Assembly: GCF_039523735.1 (NCBI RefSeq)
Contig: NZ_BAAAFW010000095.1
Coordinates: forward strand, 147,897 to 211,896
From: Tatumella punctata
Lineage (GTDB): Bacteria; Pseudomonadota; Gammaproteobacteria; Enterobacterales; Enterobacteriaceae
Reading direction: 5' to 3'
DNA length: 64,000 bases
This document shows positions 9,514 to 19,363 of this stretch, one piece after another (within the stretch, counting starts at the first letter, position 1; every line of letters starts with the position of its first letter). The notes beneath the pieces are model-generated. The model was not told the DNA's origin. It was given only the letters and a program-made list of their open reading frames with translations, and made no database searches. The position numbers and the translations under genes were made by a program.

Positions 9514-10962
9514 ATGTCAAGTGATGAGAGTAAACGAGTCTCCACGGCAAATGATCCTGTATTGCCAGACCCGGTGCAACCGCCCGGCGACAGGTTTATT
9601 ATAGGTATTGTCTTCGGAGTACTGACTTTCTGGCTATTCGCGCAGTCGATGTTTAATATCGCACCGGATATCCAAAAAGATATTAATATCAGTAATGAGT
9701 CCCTGAATCTGGCAATCAGCGCTACGGCGCTTTTTTCCGGCTGTTTTATTGTGGTTGCCGGGGGACTGGCTGATAAATTTGGCCTGATGCGGTTTACCTA
9801 TCTTGGCTTTATCCTGAGTATTATCGGTTCTTTGCTGCTGATTATTGCCGACGGCAGTGCCATGCTGATCACCGGACGTATTATTCAGGGGCTTTCCGGG
9901 GCCTGTATTATGCCTGCCACCCTGGCGTTACTAAAAGTCTACTACCGCGGTGCACAGCGTCAGCGGGCTCTCAGTTTCTGGTCTATCGGATCCTGGGGCG
10001 GTTCAGGATTCTGTTCTCTGATGGGCGGCGCAATTGCTACCTGGTTTGGATGGCAATGGATATTTATTATTTCCATTATATTTTCCATCGCCGGGATGCT
10101 GCTGATGCGCGGTGTACCGGAGAAAAAAGCCCCGCGCACTACCGGTGAAACCCGTTTTGATAATCTGGGTGTGTTACTGTTTGTTATCTTCCTGCTCTGT
10201 CTGAACCTGGTTATCACCAAAGGCGCGGCATGGGGCTGGAGTGACATCATTACCCTGGGATTACTGGTGTTATGTGTCATTAGCGGGATTTTATTCTACC
10301 TCACTGAATCTGTGAAAAAATCGGCGGCATTTATCGACTTTTCACTGTTCAGAAATGCCCCTTACAGTGGCGCAACTTTCTCTAATTTTATGCTGAATGC
10401 CGTTGCCGGGACATTACTGGTTACCAATACCTATGTTCAGGAAGGACGCGGGTTCAGCCCCTTCCAGACGGGAATGCTGTCTATCGGTTACCTGATTGCT
10501 GTACTGGTGATGATCCGTGTCGGAGAAAAAATACTGCAATGGATTGGGGCAAAAAAACCGATGATTTTCGGTGCACTGATGACCGGTGCGGGTGTGGCGC
10601 TGATGTCTCTGACATTTCTGACTGACGGGGTATATATCAGTTCTGTGATGGCCGGATTTGTGCTATTTGGTTTAGGTCTGGGGTTTTATGCCACTCCGTC
10701 AACAGATACCGCCATATCTAATGCCCCGTCGGATAAAATAGGCACGGCTTCCGGCGTGTATAAAATGGCAAGTTCTCTCGGTGGTGCATTCGGGGTTGCT
10801 ATTTCAGCCTCTATATATTCAGCCATGAAAGCATCGGGCATTTCGGTAGATATTTCTGCAATGACCGCCCTGCTGGTTAATGTCGGTTTCTGTATCCTGT
10901 CGGTACTGGCCGTCTGGGGTATGGTGCCTGCCAGTGCCGGTAAAACCGAACATTCACAGTAG
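9514..10962 (+). CDS. MFS transporter, DHA2/EmrB-QacA type
   Basis: This 482-residue integral membrane protein resembles 14-helix drug:H+ antiporters, with the motif-A-type loop GGLADKFGLMRF and the motif-C-like block GRIIQGLSGACIMPATLAL. A TTG start at 9478 is in frame, but the ATG at 9514 is preceded by AAAGGGA and is chosen. It follows the amidohydrolase on the same strand and is likely in one operon with it. It could import the amidohydrolase substrate or export a product or toxic compound. A bidirectional terminator follows. Confidence 0.88.
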   Translation: MSSDESKRVSTANDPVLPDPVQPPGDRFIIGIVFGVLTFWLFAQSMFNIAPDIQKDINISNESLNLAISATALFSGCFIVVAGGLADKFGLMRFTYLGFILSIIGSLLLIIADGSAMLITGRIIQGLSGACIMPATLALLKVYYRGAQRQRALSFWSIGSWGGSGFCSLMGGAIATWFGWQWIFIISIIFSIAGMLLMRGVPEKKAPRTTGETRFDNLGVLLFVIFLLCLNLVITKGAAWGWSDIITLGLLVLCVISGILFYLTESVKKSAAFIDFSLFRNAPYSGATFSNFMLNAVAGTLLVTNTYVQEGRGFSPFQTGMLSIGYLIAVLVMIRVGEKILQWIGAKKPMIFGALMTGAGVALMSLTFLTDGVYISSVMAGFVLFGLGLGFYATPSTDTAISNAPSDKIGTASGVYKMASSLGGAFGVAISASIYSAMKASGISVDISAMTALLVNVGFCILSVLAVWGMVPASAGKTEHSQ

Positions 10963-10998
10963 TACAAATACCTGCCCGCACTGTCAGCGAAAAGGTAT

Positions 10999-11032
10999 AA
11001 AAAAACCCGGCAATACACACTGCCGGGTTTTT
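10999..11032. terminator. Bidirectional Rho-independent terminator
   Basis: The stem CCCGGCA (11006-11012) and TGCCGGG (11021-11027) has an A tract on its left and a T tract on its right. It can therefore end both the MFS transporter from the left and fabB from the right. Confidence 0.85.
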
Positions 11033-11046
11033 CTTCGCCGTGACGA

Positions 11047-12267
11047 TTATGCCTGATATTTACGCATCGTCAGTGTGGCGTTAGTACCACCGAAACCAAA
11101 GCTGTTAGACATAACTGTCGTCAGTTTTTTATCAGTAGCTTTGGTCACGATATTCAGACCATTTGCCGCTTCGTCCGGATCTTCAATATTGATACTTGGT
11201 GCAATAAACTCATGCTCCAGCATCAGCAGACTGTAAATCGCTTCCTGAACACCGGCAGCACCTAAGGAGTGACCAGTCATGGCTTTGGTTGCCGAAAGCG
11301 CCGGTGAGTTATCACCAAACACTTCACGGATAGCACCCAGTTCTTTTAAATCACCGACCGGCGTTGAAGTACCGTGGGTATTCAGATAATCAACCGGCGT
11401 GTCAACACCCTGCAATGCCATCTTCATACAACGTACTGCACCTTCACCAGACGGTGCAACCATGTCAGCACCATCAGATGTCGCACCATAACCCACGATT
11501 TCTGCATAAATGTGAGCACCACGGGCCAGTGCATGTTCCAGCTCTTCGACCACCACCATGCCACCGCCACCGGCAATAACGAAACCATCACGGTTTGCAT
11601 CATAAGTACGTGATGCTTTTTCCGGGGTATCGTTGTATTTGGTTGACAGTGCGCCCATCGCATCAAACTCACAGGCCATTTCCCAGCTCAGTTCTTCTCC
11701 GCCGCCGGCAAATACCACGTCCTGTTTACCTAACTGAATCTGTTCCACCGCATTACCGATGCAGTGCGCAGAGGTTGCACAGGCAGAACTGATTGAGTAG
11801 TTAACACCGTGAATTTTGAATGGTGTTGCCAGGCAGGCAGAAACCCCGGAAGCCATTGCTTTGGTCACAACATAAGGGCCAACGGCTTTCAGGCCACGCG
11901 GGCTGCGCATTGCATCAGCACCAAAGACCTGAAAACGCGGAGAACCACCGCCGGAACCGGCAATCAGACCGACACGCGGGTTATTCTGGTACTGCTCAAC
12001 GCTCAGGCCGGAATCTTTAACCGCCTGTTCCATTGACAGGTAAGCATAAATAGAGGCGTCGCTCATAAAACGCACAACTTTGCGATCAATAAGGCCGGTG
12101 GTATCAAGTTTTACGTTACCCCAGACATGGCTGCGCATGCCCGCTTCTTTCATTTCCTCTGAAAAGGTGATACCCGAACGACCTTCCCGCAGGGACGCCA
12201 GAACTTCCTGCTGATTATTACCAATGCTGGAAACAATCCCCAGGCCAGTGATCACTGCACGTTTCAT
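11047..12267 (-). CDS. fabB: 3-oxoacyl-[ACP] synthase I
   Basis: FabB is the condensing enzyme required for unsaturated fatty acid elongation. It condenses acyl-ACP with malonyl-ACP in the cytosol. The 406-residue length is exactly that of E. coli FabB. The catalytic triad is visible: Cys163 in SSACATSAH, His298 in NTHGTSTPVGD and His333 in TGHSLGAAG. It is divergent from mnmC as in E. coli. Its promoter retains apparent FadR and FabR operators (separate entry). Confidence 0.98.
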   Translation of the reverse strand: MKRAVITGLGIVSSIGNNQQEVLASLREGRSGITFSEEMKEAGMRSHVWGNVKLDTTGLIDRKVVRFMSDASIYAYLSMEQAVKDSGLSVEQYQNNPRVGLIAGSGGGSPRFQVFGADAMRSPRGLKAVGPYVVTKAMASGVSACLATPFKIHGVNYSISSACATSAHCIGNAVEQIQLGKQDVVFAGGGEELSWEMACEFDAMGALSTKYNDTPEKASRTYDANRDGFVIAGGGGMVVVEELEHALARGAHIYAEIVGYGATSDGADMVAPSGEGAVRCMKMALQGVDTPVDYLNTHGTSTPVGDLKELGAIREVFGDNSPALSATKAMTGHSLGAAGVQEAIYSLLMLEHEFIAPSINIEDPDEAANGLNIVTKATDKKLTTVMSNSFGFGGTNATLTMRKYQA

Positions 12268-12305
12268 TCAAAATTCCTCTTTCACATCTCTTCGGTTTAC
12301 GGTGC

Positions 12306-12345
12306 ACTTTAGCGTACACTTGTAAGCCGAACAAGTCCGATCAGC
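12306..12345 (-). promoter_or_regulatory. fabB promoter with FadR- and FabR-like operators
   Basis: On the minus strand a -35 TTGTTC (12329-12334) and a -10 TAAAGT (12306-12311) are separated by 17 bases. Overlapping the -35, GCTGATCGGACTTGTTC (12329-12345) closely matches the FadR operator known at E. coli fabB. The imperfect palindrome AGCGTACACTTGTAAGC (12311-12327) matches the FabR site. This suggests activation by FadR and repression by FabR as in E. coli. It is inferred by pattern only. Confidence 0.75.
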
Positions 12346-12422
12346 AAATTCCCGTGTAAATTTGCGTCACCGTAATGATATCGATAAAATTAGTCTATTG
12401 CCTGACCAATGAGCCTTACGCC

Positions 12423-14432
12423 GTGAAACCCTGCCGAATAGAACATGCCACCCTCCGCTGGAACGAACAGGGTACACCTGTTTCTGATTTTTTTGATGAC
12501 GTCTATTTTTCTAACGATAATGGTCTCAACGAAACCCGTTACGTTTTTCTCGGCGGGAACCAACTTCCGCAACGTTTTTCCAGCCATCAGTCCGGACTTT
12601 TTATTGCCGCAGAGACCGGATTTGGTACCGGGCTCAACTTTCTCACCCTTTGGCAGGCATTCGATCAGGCGGTACGGGAAAACCCGGACGGAAAACTCCG
12701 GCGTCTGCACTTTATCAGCTGTGAAAAATTTCTGCTGACACGCGACGATATTATTGCCGCCCACCGGCACTGGCCGGAACTGGCCGGGTATGCACAACAG
12801 TTACAACAACAATGGCCGGATGCCGTCGCAGGCTGCCAGCGGATGATATTTAACCAGGGGCAGATAACGCTTGATCTGTGGCTCGGGGATATTAATCAGT
12901 TGATTGATAGTTTCGACGACAGCCTTAACCATCAGGTTGATGCCTGGTTTCTGGACGGTTTTGCGCCGTCAAAAAACCCTGACATGTGGAACGAGCGTCT
13001 GTTCAGTGCCATGGTCCGGTTGTCACGTGCCGGAGGCACCTTTGCAACCTTTACTGCCGCAGGGTTTGTTCGCCGCGGACTTCAGCAGGCAGGGTTCAGT
13101 GTCGAAAGACGTAAAGGCTTCGCCCATAAACGGGAAATGCTGTGTGGTTATTTGCCACAGACAGAGGCTCTGCCCTGCCGCCGTCCGTGGTTCCGGCGGC
13201 CGGCGGCCCGTGGAAAAGATATCGCCATTACCGGCGGGGGGATCGCCAGCGCCTGCCTGGCGCTGGCATTACTGCGCCGGGGATACCAGGTCAGTTTATA
13301 TTGTGCCGATAGCGCCCCCGCCGGTAACGCCTCAGGTAACCGTCAGGGCGCACTTTATCCGTTACTGAACAGCCATGACCCGGCACTGGCAACCTTTTTC
13401 CCTGCCGCCTTCGGCTTTGCACGGCGCTTTTATGACAGCCTGCCGTGTGAATTTGAACATAAATGGAGCGGAGTATTACAACTGGGCTGGGACGATAAAA
13501 GCCGGCATAAAATCCGGCAAATGCTGGACATGGCCCTGCCGGAGACCCTGGCAACCGGCGTCGATGCGTCACAGGCCAGCGATCTGGCGGGGCTACCGCT
13601 GGCCTGCGGCGGCATTTGTTACCCGCAGGGTGGCTGGCTGAACCCTGGCCAATTAACCCGCGATATGTTCCGCCTTGCGCAACAGCAAGGCTTGCGCTGT
13701 TACTGGCAGCATGAACTGCAGCAGGCAGAGCCACAGAACGATGGCTGGCAGCTTCATTTTCGTCAACAGCCTGCTCGCCATCATAGTGTACTGGTGATGG
13801 CGAACGGACACCGGATAAATCAGTTAACTCAGTCAGCCAGATTACCGGTTTACTCGGTATCAGGCCAGGTCAGCCATATACCGGCAGCTCCGCAGTTATC
13901 AGCGCTGAAAACCGTCCTTTGCTATGACGGCTATCTGACCCCTCTCAGCGCAGAGCATCAGACCCATTGTATTGGTGCCAGTTACCACCGTGCTGAAGAC
14001 ACTGCCAGCTATCGGGAAACAGACCAGCAGCAAAACCGTCAGCGGCTGATCAATTGCCTGCCGGAAAGCGACTGGACCAGAGAGGTCGATGTATCTCAGC
14101 AGCAGGCTCGTAACGGAGTTCGTTGCGCTATTCGCGACCATTTACCAATGGTCGGTGCAATGCCCGATTATCAGGCCACTCTCAGCCAGTATGCAGACTT
14201 AGATACCCGCTGCGGGCAACCGGAAACGGTGACTCCGGCACCGGTCTGGCCACAGTTATACCTGCTGGCGGCGCTGGGTTCCCGCGGGTTATGCAGCGCA
14301 CCGTTAGCTGCAGAAGTACTGGCAGCACAGATCAGTGGCGAACCTCAGCCTGTGGATCAGGATACCCTCGATGCTTTACAACCGAACCGTTTCTGGATAA
14401 GAAAATTACTGAAGGGACGGCCCGTAACCTGA
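12423..14432 (+). CDS. mnmC: tRNA 5-methylaminomethyl-2-thiouridine biosynthesis bifunctional protein
   Basis: MnmC finishes mnm5s2U34 in tRNAs. Its C-terminal FAD oxidase removes the carboxymethyl group and its N-terminal SAM-dependent methyltransferase adds the methyl group. The SAM-binding block AETGFGTGLNFL lies near residue 60, and the FAD motif ITGGGIASACLAL opens the second half. The in-frame ATG at 12375 gives 16 extra residues. The GTG at 12423 (VKPCRIEH) aligns with the E. coli start and is preferred, although its ribosome-binding site is weak. It is divergent from fabB as in E. coli. Confidence 0.95.
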   Translation: MKPCRIEHATLRWNEQGTPVSDFFDDVYFSNDNGLNETRYVFLGGNQLPQRFSSHQSGLFIAAETGFGTGLNFLTLWQAFDQAVRENPDGKLRRLHFISCEKFLLTRDDIIAAHRHWPELAGYAQQLQQQWPDAVAGCQRMIFNQGQITLDLWLGDINQLIDSFDDSLNHQVDAWFLDGFAPSKNPDMWNERLFSAMVRLSRAGGTFATFTAAGFVRRGLQQAGFSVERRKGFAHKREMLCGYLPQTEALPCRRPWFRRPAARGKDIAITGGGIASACLALALLRRGYQVSLYCADSAPAGNASGNRQGALYPLLNSHDPALATFFPAAFGFARRFYDSLPCEFEHKWSGVLQLGWDDKSRHKIRQMLDMALPETLATGVDASQASDLAGLPLACGGICYPQGGWLNPGQLTRDMFRLAQQQGLRCYWQHELQQAEPQNDGWQLHFRQQPARHHSVLVMANGHRINQLTQSARLPVYSVSGQVSHIPAAPQLSALKTVLCYDGYLTPLSAEHQTHCIGASYHRAEDTASYRETDQQQNRQRLINCLPESDWTREVDVSQQQARNGVRCAIRDHLPMVGAMPDYQATLSQYADLDTRCGQPETVTPAPVWPQLYLLAALGSRGLCSAPLAAEVLAAQISGEPQPVDQDTLDALQPNRFWIRKLLKGRPVT

Positions 14433-14453
14433 AAGATCGCGGGCCGCGACGGC

Positions 14454-14735
14454 TTACTGTTTTGCAGCGGCCTTAAGGTACAGGCGTTGCCATAAGTCCA
14501 GCACCAGCACCTGATCCGGCGGCGACAACTCCTGCTGACGGATCGCCGCCTGCAGGCTCTGTTCAACCTGCTGTTTCAGTGCCTGCGGGCTGTCTTCGCC
14601 CCGCAGTTCCAGTTCCGCAACCGACTGGGTCAGATGCCCGCGTAAATAGCCCCCGGCAAACAACTGATCATCGGAAGCGCTTTCCACCATCTCATCTATC
14701 ATTGCCAGGATCTGCGCTTCAATTTCAAGCATCAA
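14454..14735 (-). CDS. yfcL: YfcL family protein
   Basis: A 93-residue, largely helical, acidic protein of the YfcL family. The order mnmC-yfcL-epmC is that of E. coli. Family members are uncharacterised. It lies 27 bases downstream of epmC on the same strand, and probably belongs to the epmC-led transcript. It converges with mnmC with about 20 bases between stop codons. Confidence 0.85.
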   Translation of the reverse strand: MMLEIEAQILAMIDEMVESASDDQLFAGGYLRGHLTQSVAELELRGEDSPQALKQQVEQSLQAAIRQQELSPPDQVLVLDLWQRLYLKAAAKQ

Positions 14736-14762
14736 TCGGGACCTCTCATTAAATTTAAGTTA

Positions 14763-15308
14763 TCAGGATAACTCTTCCGGCCACGGAAACTGCTGCAGGC
14801 TCAATGGCGGGGTCGAATAAAAATGGTTGAGCGCCTGTATAAAACGCTGCGGACGTTGCGGAATCCCCTGTTCAAGATAACCGGCAACCCGCTGATGCAC
14901 CTTACGCTGAAAAGCCACCCTGTCCGGCTCACAATCACCGTCAAGGTTGTCACAGCTGACATTAAACGGAAAACCGGCTGCGACGGAAAACATCCATTCC
15001 AGTGCCTGCGGGGTCACTTCTACGGCTTCAAATTGCTGCTGAGTCTGCTGATCCCGCCCGTCCGGACAATACCAGTAGCCAAAATCTACCTGCTGGCGGC
15101 GTGCCTCTCCGGCAACACACCAGTGAGAAATCTCATGCATGGCGCTGGCATAAAAACCGTGGGCAAAAATAACACGGTGGAAGTCACTGTGTTGATCAGC
15201 CGGTAAATACACCGGCTCATCATCACCTTTGATCAGCCGGGTATTAAAATCTTTATAAAAACACTGGTCAAAAATGACCATCAGATCCTGATAATTATGT
15301 GTTGTCAT
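14763..15308 (-). CDS. epmC: Elongation factor P hydroxylase
   Basis: EpmC (YfcM) hydroxylates the beta-lysylated lysine of elongation factor P, the last step of that modification. The 181-residue protein carries the metal-binding HEISH motif at residues 58-62, which fits the iron-dependent oxygenase role, plus conserved blocks FAHGFYASAMHE and FPFNVSCDNLDGD. It sits between yfcL and yfcA as in E. coli. Confidence 0.93.
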   Translation of the reverse strand: MTTHNYQDLMVIFDQCFYKDFNTRLIKGDDEPVYLPADQHSDFHRVIFAHGFYASAMHEISHWCVAGEARRQQVDFGYWYCPDGRDQQTQQQFEAVEVTPQALEWMFSVAAGFPFNVSCDNLDGDCEPDRVAFQRKVHQRVAGYLEQGIPQRPQRFIQALNHFYSTPPLSLQQFPWPEELS

Positions 15309-15384
15309 CGGGTTGCTCTTATTCAGTTAACATCTCTGCCAGGCCGCAGGATCCTGCGGCTGAACTCCCTGTACGGCAAGGCAT

Positions 15385-16179
15385 TCAGTGCCCTAATGCC
15401 CGCAAAATAGTCTGCCCGTGACTGTCCCACAATAATTTCAGGCTCATCACTACCGACACTGTCACCACCATTGGCCGGATCAGCTGATGGCCGCGGGTCA
15501 GTACCAGCCTGGCGCCGAGCCGCGCACCGCAAAATGCCCCCAGCAGCATAACGGCCCCCAGGCCCCATACCACCTGACCACCAAACATAAAAAACAGCAG
15601 CCCGGCCAGATTAGACGTAAAATTCAGGACTTTGGCATGTGCGGTGGCCTTCGCCAGATTAAAACCACACAGGGTAACAAATGCCAGTGCATAAAATGAT
15701 CCGGCCCCGGGACCAAAGAATCCGTCATAGAAGCCAACACATCCCCCGCCAACGAATGCATAGGGTAATCCGGAGAGTCGTGACGCGCGGTCGGTTTCGC
15801 CCAGTTTCGGCATCAACAGAAACCAGAGACCGATACCTATTAACAAGACTGGCAGGATTTGGCGCAGCACATCAGCGCGCAGATGCTGAATGAGAATTGC
15901 CCCCAGCATGGCCCCGATAAATGTCATCGCAATATTTAACCGCTGTTCAGCCAGCCGCACCGCACCGCGACGCACAAAATACAGGCTGGCGGAAAAAGAC
16001 CCGCCTACCGACTGTAATTTATTGGTTGCCAGCGCATGTGCCGGAGAGAGCCCGGCGGCAAGTAATGCAGGCACGGTGAGTAATCCGCCACCACCGGCAA
16101 TGGAATCAATAAACGCGGCAGCAACTGCCACCAGAAATAATAATGCTACCATCCAGGGACTGACTAAAAACCACTCCAT
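15385..16179 (-). CDS. yfcA: TauE/SafE family membrane transporter YfcA
   Basis: A 264-residue inner-membrane protein of the TauE/SafE (DUF81) family with about eight hydrophobic segments. The N-terminal AAFIDSIAGGGGLLTVPALL and the internal GGGCVGFYDGFFGPG are the two characteristic repeat signatures. The family is linked to export or import of sulfonates and related anions; the substrate here is unknown. The mepA stop is about 8 bases away, suggesting a mepA-yfcA transcript. Confidence 0.92.
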   Translation of the reverse strand: MEWFLVSPWMVALLFLVAVAAAFIDSIAGGGGLLTVPALLAAGLSPAHALATNKLQSVGGSFSASLYFVRRGAVRLAEQRLNIAMTFIGAMLGAILIQHLRADVLRQILPVLLIGIGLWFLLMPKLGETDRASRLSGLPYAFVGGGCVGFYDGFFGPGAGSFYALAFVTLCGFNLAKATAHAKVLNFTSNLAGLLFFMFGGQVVWGLGAVMLLGAFCGARLGARLVLTRGHQLIRPMVVTVSVVMSLKLLWDSHGQTILRALGH

Positions 16180-16187
16180 AGGGTTCC

Positions 16188-17015
16188 TTACAGTAAATGT
16201 TTATCGAGCAGTGCCTGACACCCGTCAGGCAGCGGCGGAGGCGTCCGTTTTAGCGGCGGACTACTGCCCGGTTTCGCTGGCAGGAACCAGCTGTGTAGTT
16301 CTGCTCCGCAGCCATCACCCGGCGGCGGTGGCGACTGATCCTGACATTCGGTACTGCCAGCCGGACAACTCAGCCGGACATGCATATGTGCGCGGTGTGC
16401 AAACCACGGACGGACTTTACGCAGCCAGCCACGGTCGCTGCCCGCCTGCAGACAAAGCTGTTGTTTAATTGCCGGATTGACAAAAATCCGCGACACCTGC
16501 GGATCTTCTGCCGCCAGCTTGATCATCTCTGCGACTGCAGGGGTCCAGTGGCGGGCAACAACCTGATTACCCTCTGCGGTGACCAGGTCAAGCGGTTGGG
16601 GGTGCAGCAGTTGCTGTGCACTCCAGCGCGATGCCGGCAGCTGTAACCAGATATCCACATCCAGCCCGGTCTGATGACTGGCATGTCCGCTACTGAAACG
16701 TCCTCCGGCGGCCATCCCCATATCACCGATCAGTACTTCCCCCAGCCGGTGTTGTGCCACCCGGCCAGAAAAACGCTGTATAAAACGGATAAGGTCCGGA
16801 TGCCCAAAATAACGCCGCTGATCCTGACGCATCACCTGATAATGGTCTGCATTCAGGGGCAGACTCTGCGCTCCGATAATACAGCCATTAGCAAAACTGC
16901 CAATCGATTGTGGCGGGCCACTGACAGGATGCTGAATATTCTGCCAGGGAGTACCCGCAGCCAGCGCTCCGGCACTCAGTAATAACATCAGGACAGCCAG
17001 CGTATATTCTTTCAT
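16188..17015 (-). CDS. mepA: Penicillin-insensitive murein DD-endopeptidase
   Basis: MepA is a periplasmic LAS-type zinc peptidase that cleaves D-alanyl-meso-diaminopimelyl cross-links in murein. The 275-residue precursor starts with a signal peptide ending near AGALAAG. Zinc and catalytic residues are visible in GHASHQTGLDVD (His and Asp) and FAHRAHMHVRL (two His). Paired cysteines along the chain fit the disulfides known in MepA. It starts 4 bases after the aroC stop, the conserved aroC-mepA arrangement. Confidence 0.95.
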   Translation of the reverse strand: MKEYTLAVLMLLLSAGALAAGTPWQNIQHPVSGPPQSIGSFANGCIIGAQSLPLNADHYQVMRQDQRRYFGHPDLIRFIQRFSGRVAQHRLGEVLIGDMGMAAGGRFSSGHASHQTGLDVDIWLQLPASRWSAQQLLHPQPLDLVTAEGNQVVARHWTPAVAEMIKLAAEDPQVSRIFVNPAIKQQLCLQAGSDRGWLRKVRPWFAHRAHMHVRLSCPAGSTECQDQSPPPPGDGCGAELHSWFLPAKPGSSPPLKRTPPPLPDGCQALLDKHLL

Positions 17016-17019
17016 AGAA

Positions 17020-18105
17020 TTACCAGCGGGGGACGGTAGTCACAACATCTGCACATTGGGCACGATGACGGAGCAGATGATCCATCAGGGTAATCGCCAT
17101 CATCGCTTCGGCAATCGGTACCGCACGGATACCGACACAAGGATCATGACGCCCTTTGGTAATCATCTCCGTTTCTTCACCATCACGGGTAATGGTTTTT
17201 CCGGGCACCGTGATACTGGACGTCGGTTTCAGCGCCAGGGTCGCCCGAATGGTTTGCCCGCTGCTGATCCCGCCCAGAATACCGCCTGCATGATTACTCT
17301 GAAAACCATCACTGCGAATTTCATCACGATGCTGGCTGCCACGCTGGGTGACAACGTCAAAACCATCACCGATTTCGACACCTTTCACCGCATTAATACT
17401 CATCAGTGCATGGGCCAGATCGGCATCCAGCCGATCAAAAACCGGCTCTCCCAGTCCCGGCGGGACACCCTCAGCAACCACAGACACTTTGGCTCCGATG
17501 GAATCACCTTCTTTTTTCAGGCCTCGCAGCAATTCATCCAGCGCCGCCAGTGAGCTCTCATCCGGGGAAAAGAACGGATTCTGTTCAACCTGCTGCCAGT
17601 CGCGTAACTCGCAGTGTACATCCCCCATCTGGGCCAGATAGCCGCGCACCACAATACCGTGGGTCATCTGCAGATATTTCTTGGCTATCGCCCCTGCGGC
17701 GACCCGCATTGCCGTTTCACGGGCAGAAGAACGCCCGCCGCCGCGGTAATCGCGCAGACCGTATTTTTGTTCGTAGGTATAGTCAGCGTGTCCCGGACGG
17801 AACAGATCTTTAATTGCACCATAATCCTGTGAACGCTGATCCGTATTTTCGATCAACAGTCCAATAGAAGTGCCGGTGGTCACACCTTCAAACACACCGG
17901 ACAAAATACGAACCTGATCAGGTTCACGCCGCTGGGTGGTATAACGTGACGTCCCCGGACGGCGACGGTCCAGATCGTGCTGAATATCTGCTTCCGTTAA
18001 CGGGATTCCGGGAGGCACACCATCGACAATACAGCCTAATGCAATCCCGTGAGACTCACCAAAGGTGGTGACTTTAAAAAGTTGTCCGATACTGTTTCCG
18101 GCCAT
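17020..18105 (-). CDS. aroC: Chorismate synthase
   Basis: AroC converts 5-enolpyruvylshikimate-3-phosphate to chorismate using reduced FMN, the last step of the shikimate pathway. The 361-residue protein starts MAGNSIGQLFKVTTFGESHG. The signature GRSSARETAMRVAAGA and the downstream FQSNHAGGILGG are intact. The ATG at 18105 has AAGGAA upstream and matches the E. coli start, so the extra eight residues reachable from 18129 are excluded. Confidence 0.98.
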   Translation of the reverse strand: MAGNSIGQLFKVTTFGESHGIALGCIVDGVPPGIPLTEADIQHDLDRRRPGTSRYTTQRREPDQVRILSGVFEGVTTGTSIGLLIENTDQRSQDYGAIKDLFRPGHADYTYEQKYGLRDYRGGGRSSARETAMRVAAGAIAKKYLQMTHGIVVRGYLAQMGDVHCELRDWQQVEQNPFFSPDESSLAALDELLRGLKKEGDSIGAKVSVVAEGVPPGLGEPVFDRLDADLAHALMSINAVKGVEIGDGFDVVTQRGSQHRDEIRSDGFQSNHAGGILGGISSGQTIRATLALKPTSSITVPGKTITRDGEETEMITKGRHDPCVGIRAVPIAEAMMAITLMDHLLRHRAQCADVVTTVPRW

Positions 18106-18159
18106 GGTGGTTCCTTGTTGCTGAATCACAGACCGGCAGGCCGCCGGTCCGCCCTGAAA

Positions 18160-19092
18160 TTAAAACTGATACTGTCTGAAATAAGGTTGTGCTTCAATCA
18201 GTTGCTGACGGTCCAGCATAAATACCCCGTCGCCGCCGTTATCAAATTCCAGCCAGGTAAAGGGGACTTCCGGATATTGTTCAATCATATGCACCATGCT
18301 GTTGCCGACTTCACAAATCAGTACACCGTCATCAGTCAGATAATCGGCTGCATTTGCCAGAATACGCTGAACTAATACCAGCCCGTCAATACCCGCCGCC
18401 AGGCCCAGTTCCGGCTCATGACGATATTCATCCGGCAAATCACCCATATCTTCCGCATCCACATACGGAGGATTAGTGACAATCAGATCATATTTAATCG
18501 CCGGTAAATCGCGGAATAAGTCAGAACGTAATGGCGTAACCTGCTGGAGTAAACCATGAGTTTCAATATTTTGCTCGGTAACTGCCAGCGCATCGGCTGA
18601 AATATCCACCGCGTCCACTTCTGCTTCCGGAAACTCATAAGCACAGGCAATCGCAATACAGCCACTGCCGGTACACATATCCAGAATACGCTCCGGCGCG
18701 CTGTTAACCAGCCCGGAAAAACGCTGATTAATCAGTTCACCGATCGGTGAACGTGGGACCAGCACCCGTTCATCCACATAAAACTCATGCCCGCAGAACC
18801 AGGCTTTATGTGTCAGATAAGCGACCGGGACACGTTCATTTACCCGGCGCACTACCCGCTCAACTATCTGTTTTTTCTCACTGGTCGTCAGACGGGCATA
18901 ATGCATATCTTCCGGAATTTCCGGTGGCAGACAGAGTGTTGGCAATACCAGCTGAACAGCTTCGTCCCAGGGATTATCTGTACCATGCCCATACCAGATA
19001 TCAGCCGCAGAAAAACGACTCACTGCCCAGCGCAGCATATCCTGAATTGTGTGCAGTTCATTGACTGCCTCATCGACGAAAATTTTGTCCAC
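18160..19092 (-). CDS. prmB: Ribosomal protein L3 glutamine methyltransferase
   Basis: PrmB N5-methylates Gln150 of ribosomal protein uL3 with SAM. It has 310 residues, the same as E. coli PrmB. The SAM loop DMCTGSGCIAIA and the catalytic glutamine-binding NPPY (VTNPPYVDAED) are present. It lies 54 bases upstream of aroC on the same strand and is divergent from smrB. Confidence 0.96.
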   Translation of the reverse strand: MDKIFVDEAVNELHTIQDMLRWAVSRFSAADIWYGHGTDNPWDEAVQLVLPTLCLPPEIPEDMHYARLTTSEKKQIVERVVRRVNERVPVAYLTHKAWFCGHEFYVDERVLVPRSPIGELINQRFSGLVNSAPERILDMCTGSGCIAIACAYEFPEAEVDAVDISADALAVTEQNIETHGLLQQVTPLRSDLFRDLPAIKYDLIVTNPPYVDAEDMGDLPDEYRHEPELGLAAGIDGLVLVQRILANAADYLTDDGVLICEVGNSMVHMIEQYPEVPFTWLEFDNGGDGVFMLDRQQLIEAQPYFRQYQF

Positions 19093-19363
19093 ATTGCCCT
19101 CCGGGGACGATATCTGAATCCGGGCTGTAGTTTGCCATGAAGTGATTCAGAATTCAGCGCCGTAATGATAAAAAGGCGGCTTTTATCTGTTATCCTGAGG
19201 TTGTTTCACCAAACAGACAAAAAACACCGTCATCTTCGGCGGGCAGACAACCTCTCTGCGGCGAAGCCCCCGACGGTCCGGGGGCACTCAGAAAGGTATT
19301 TGCTTTTTGCAGAGAAGCCACGAAGAATAGCCGATTAACCGCCCAGATAAAGTCAGTGGTCAT

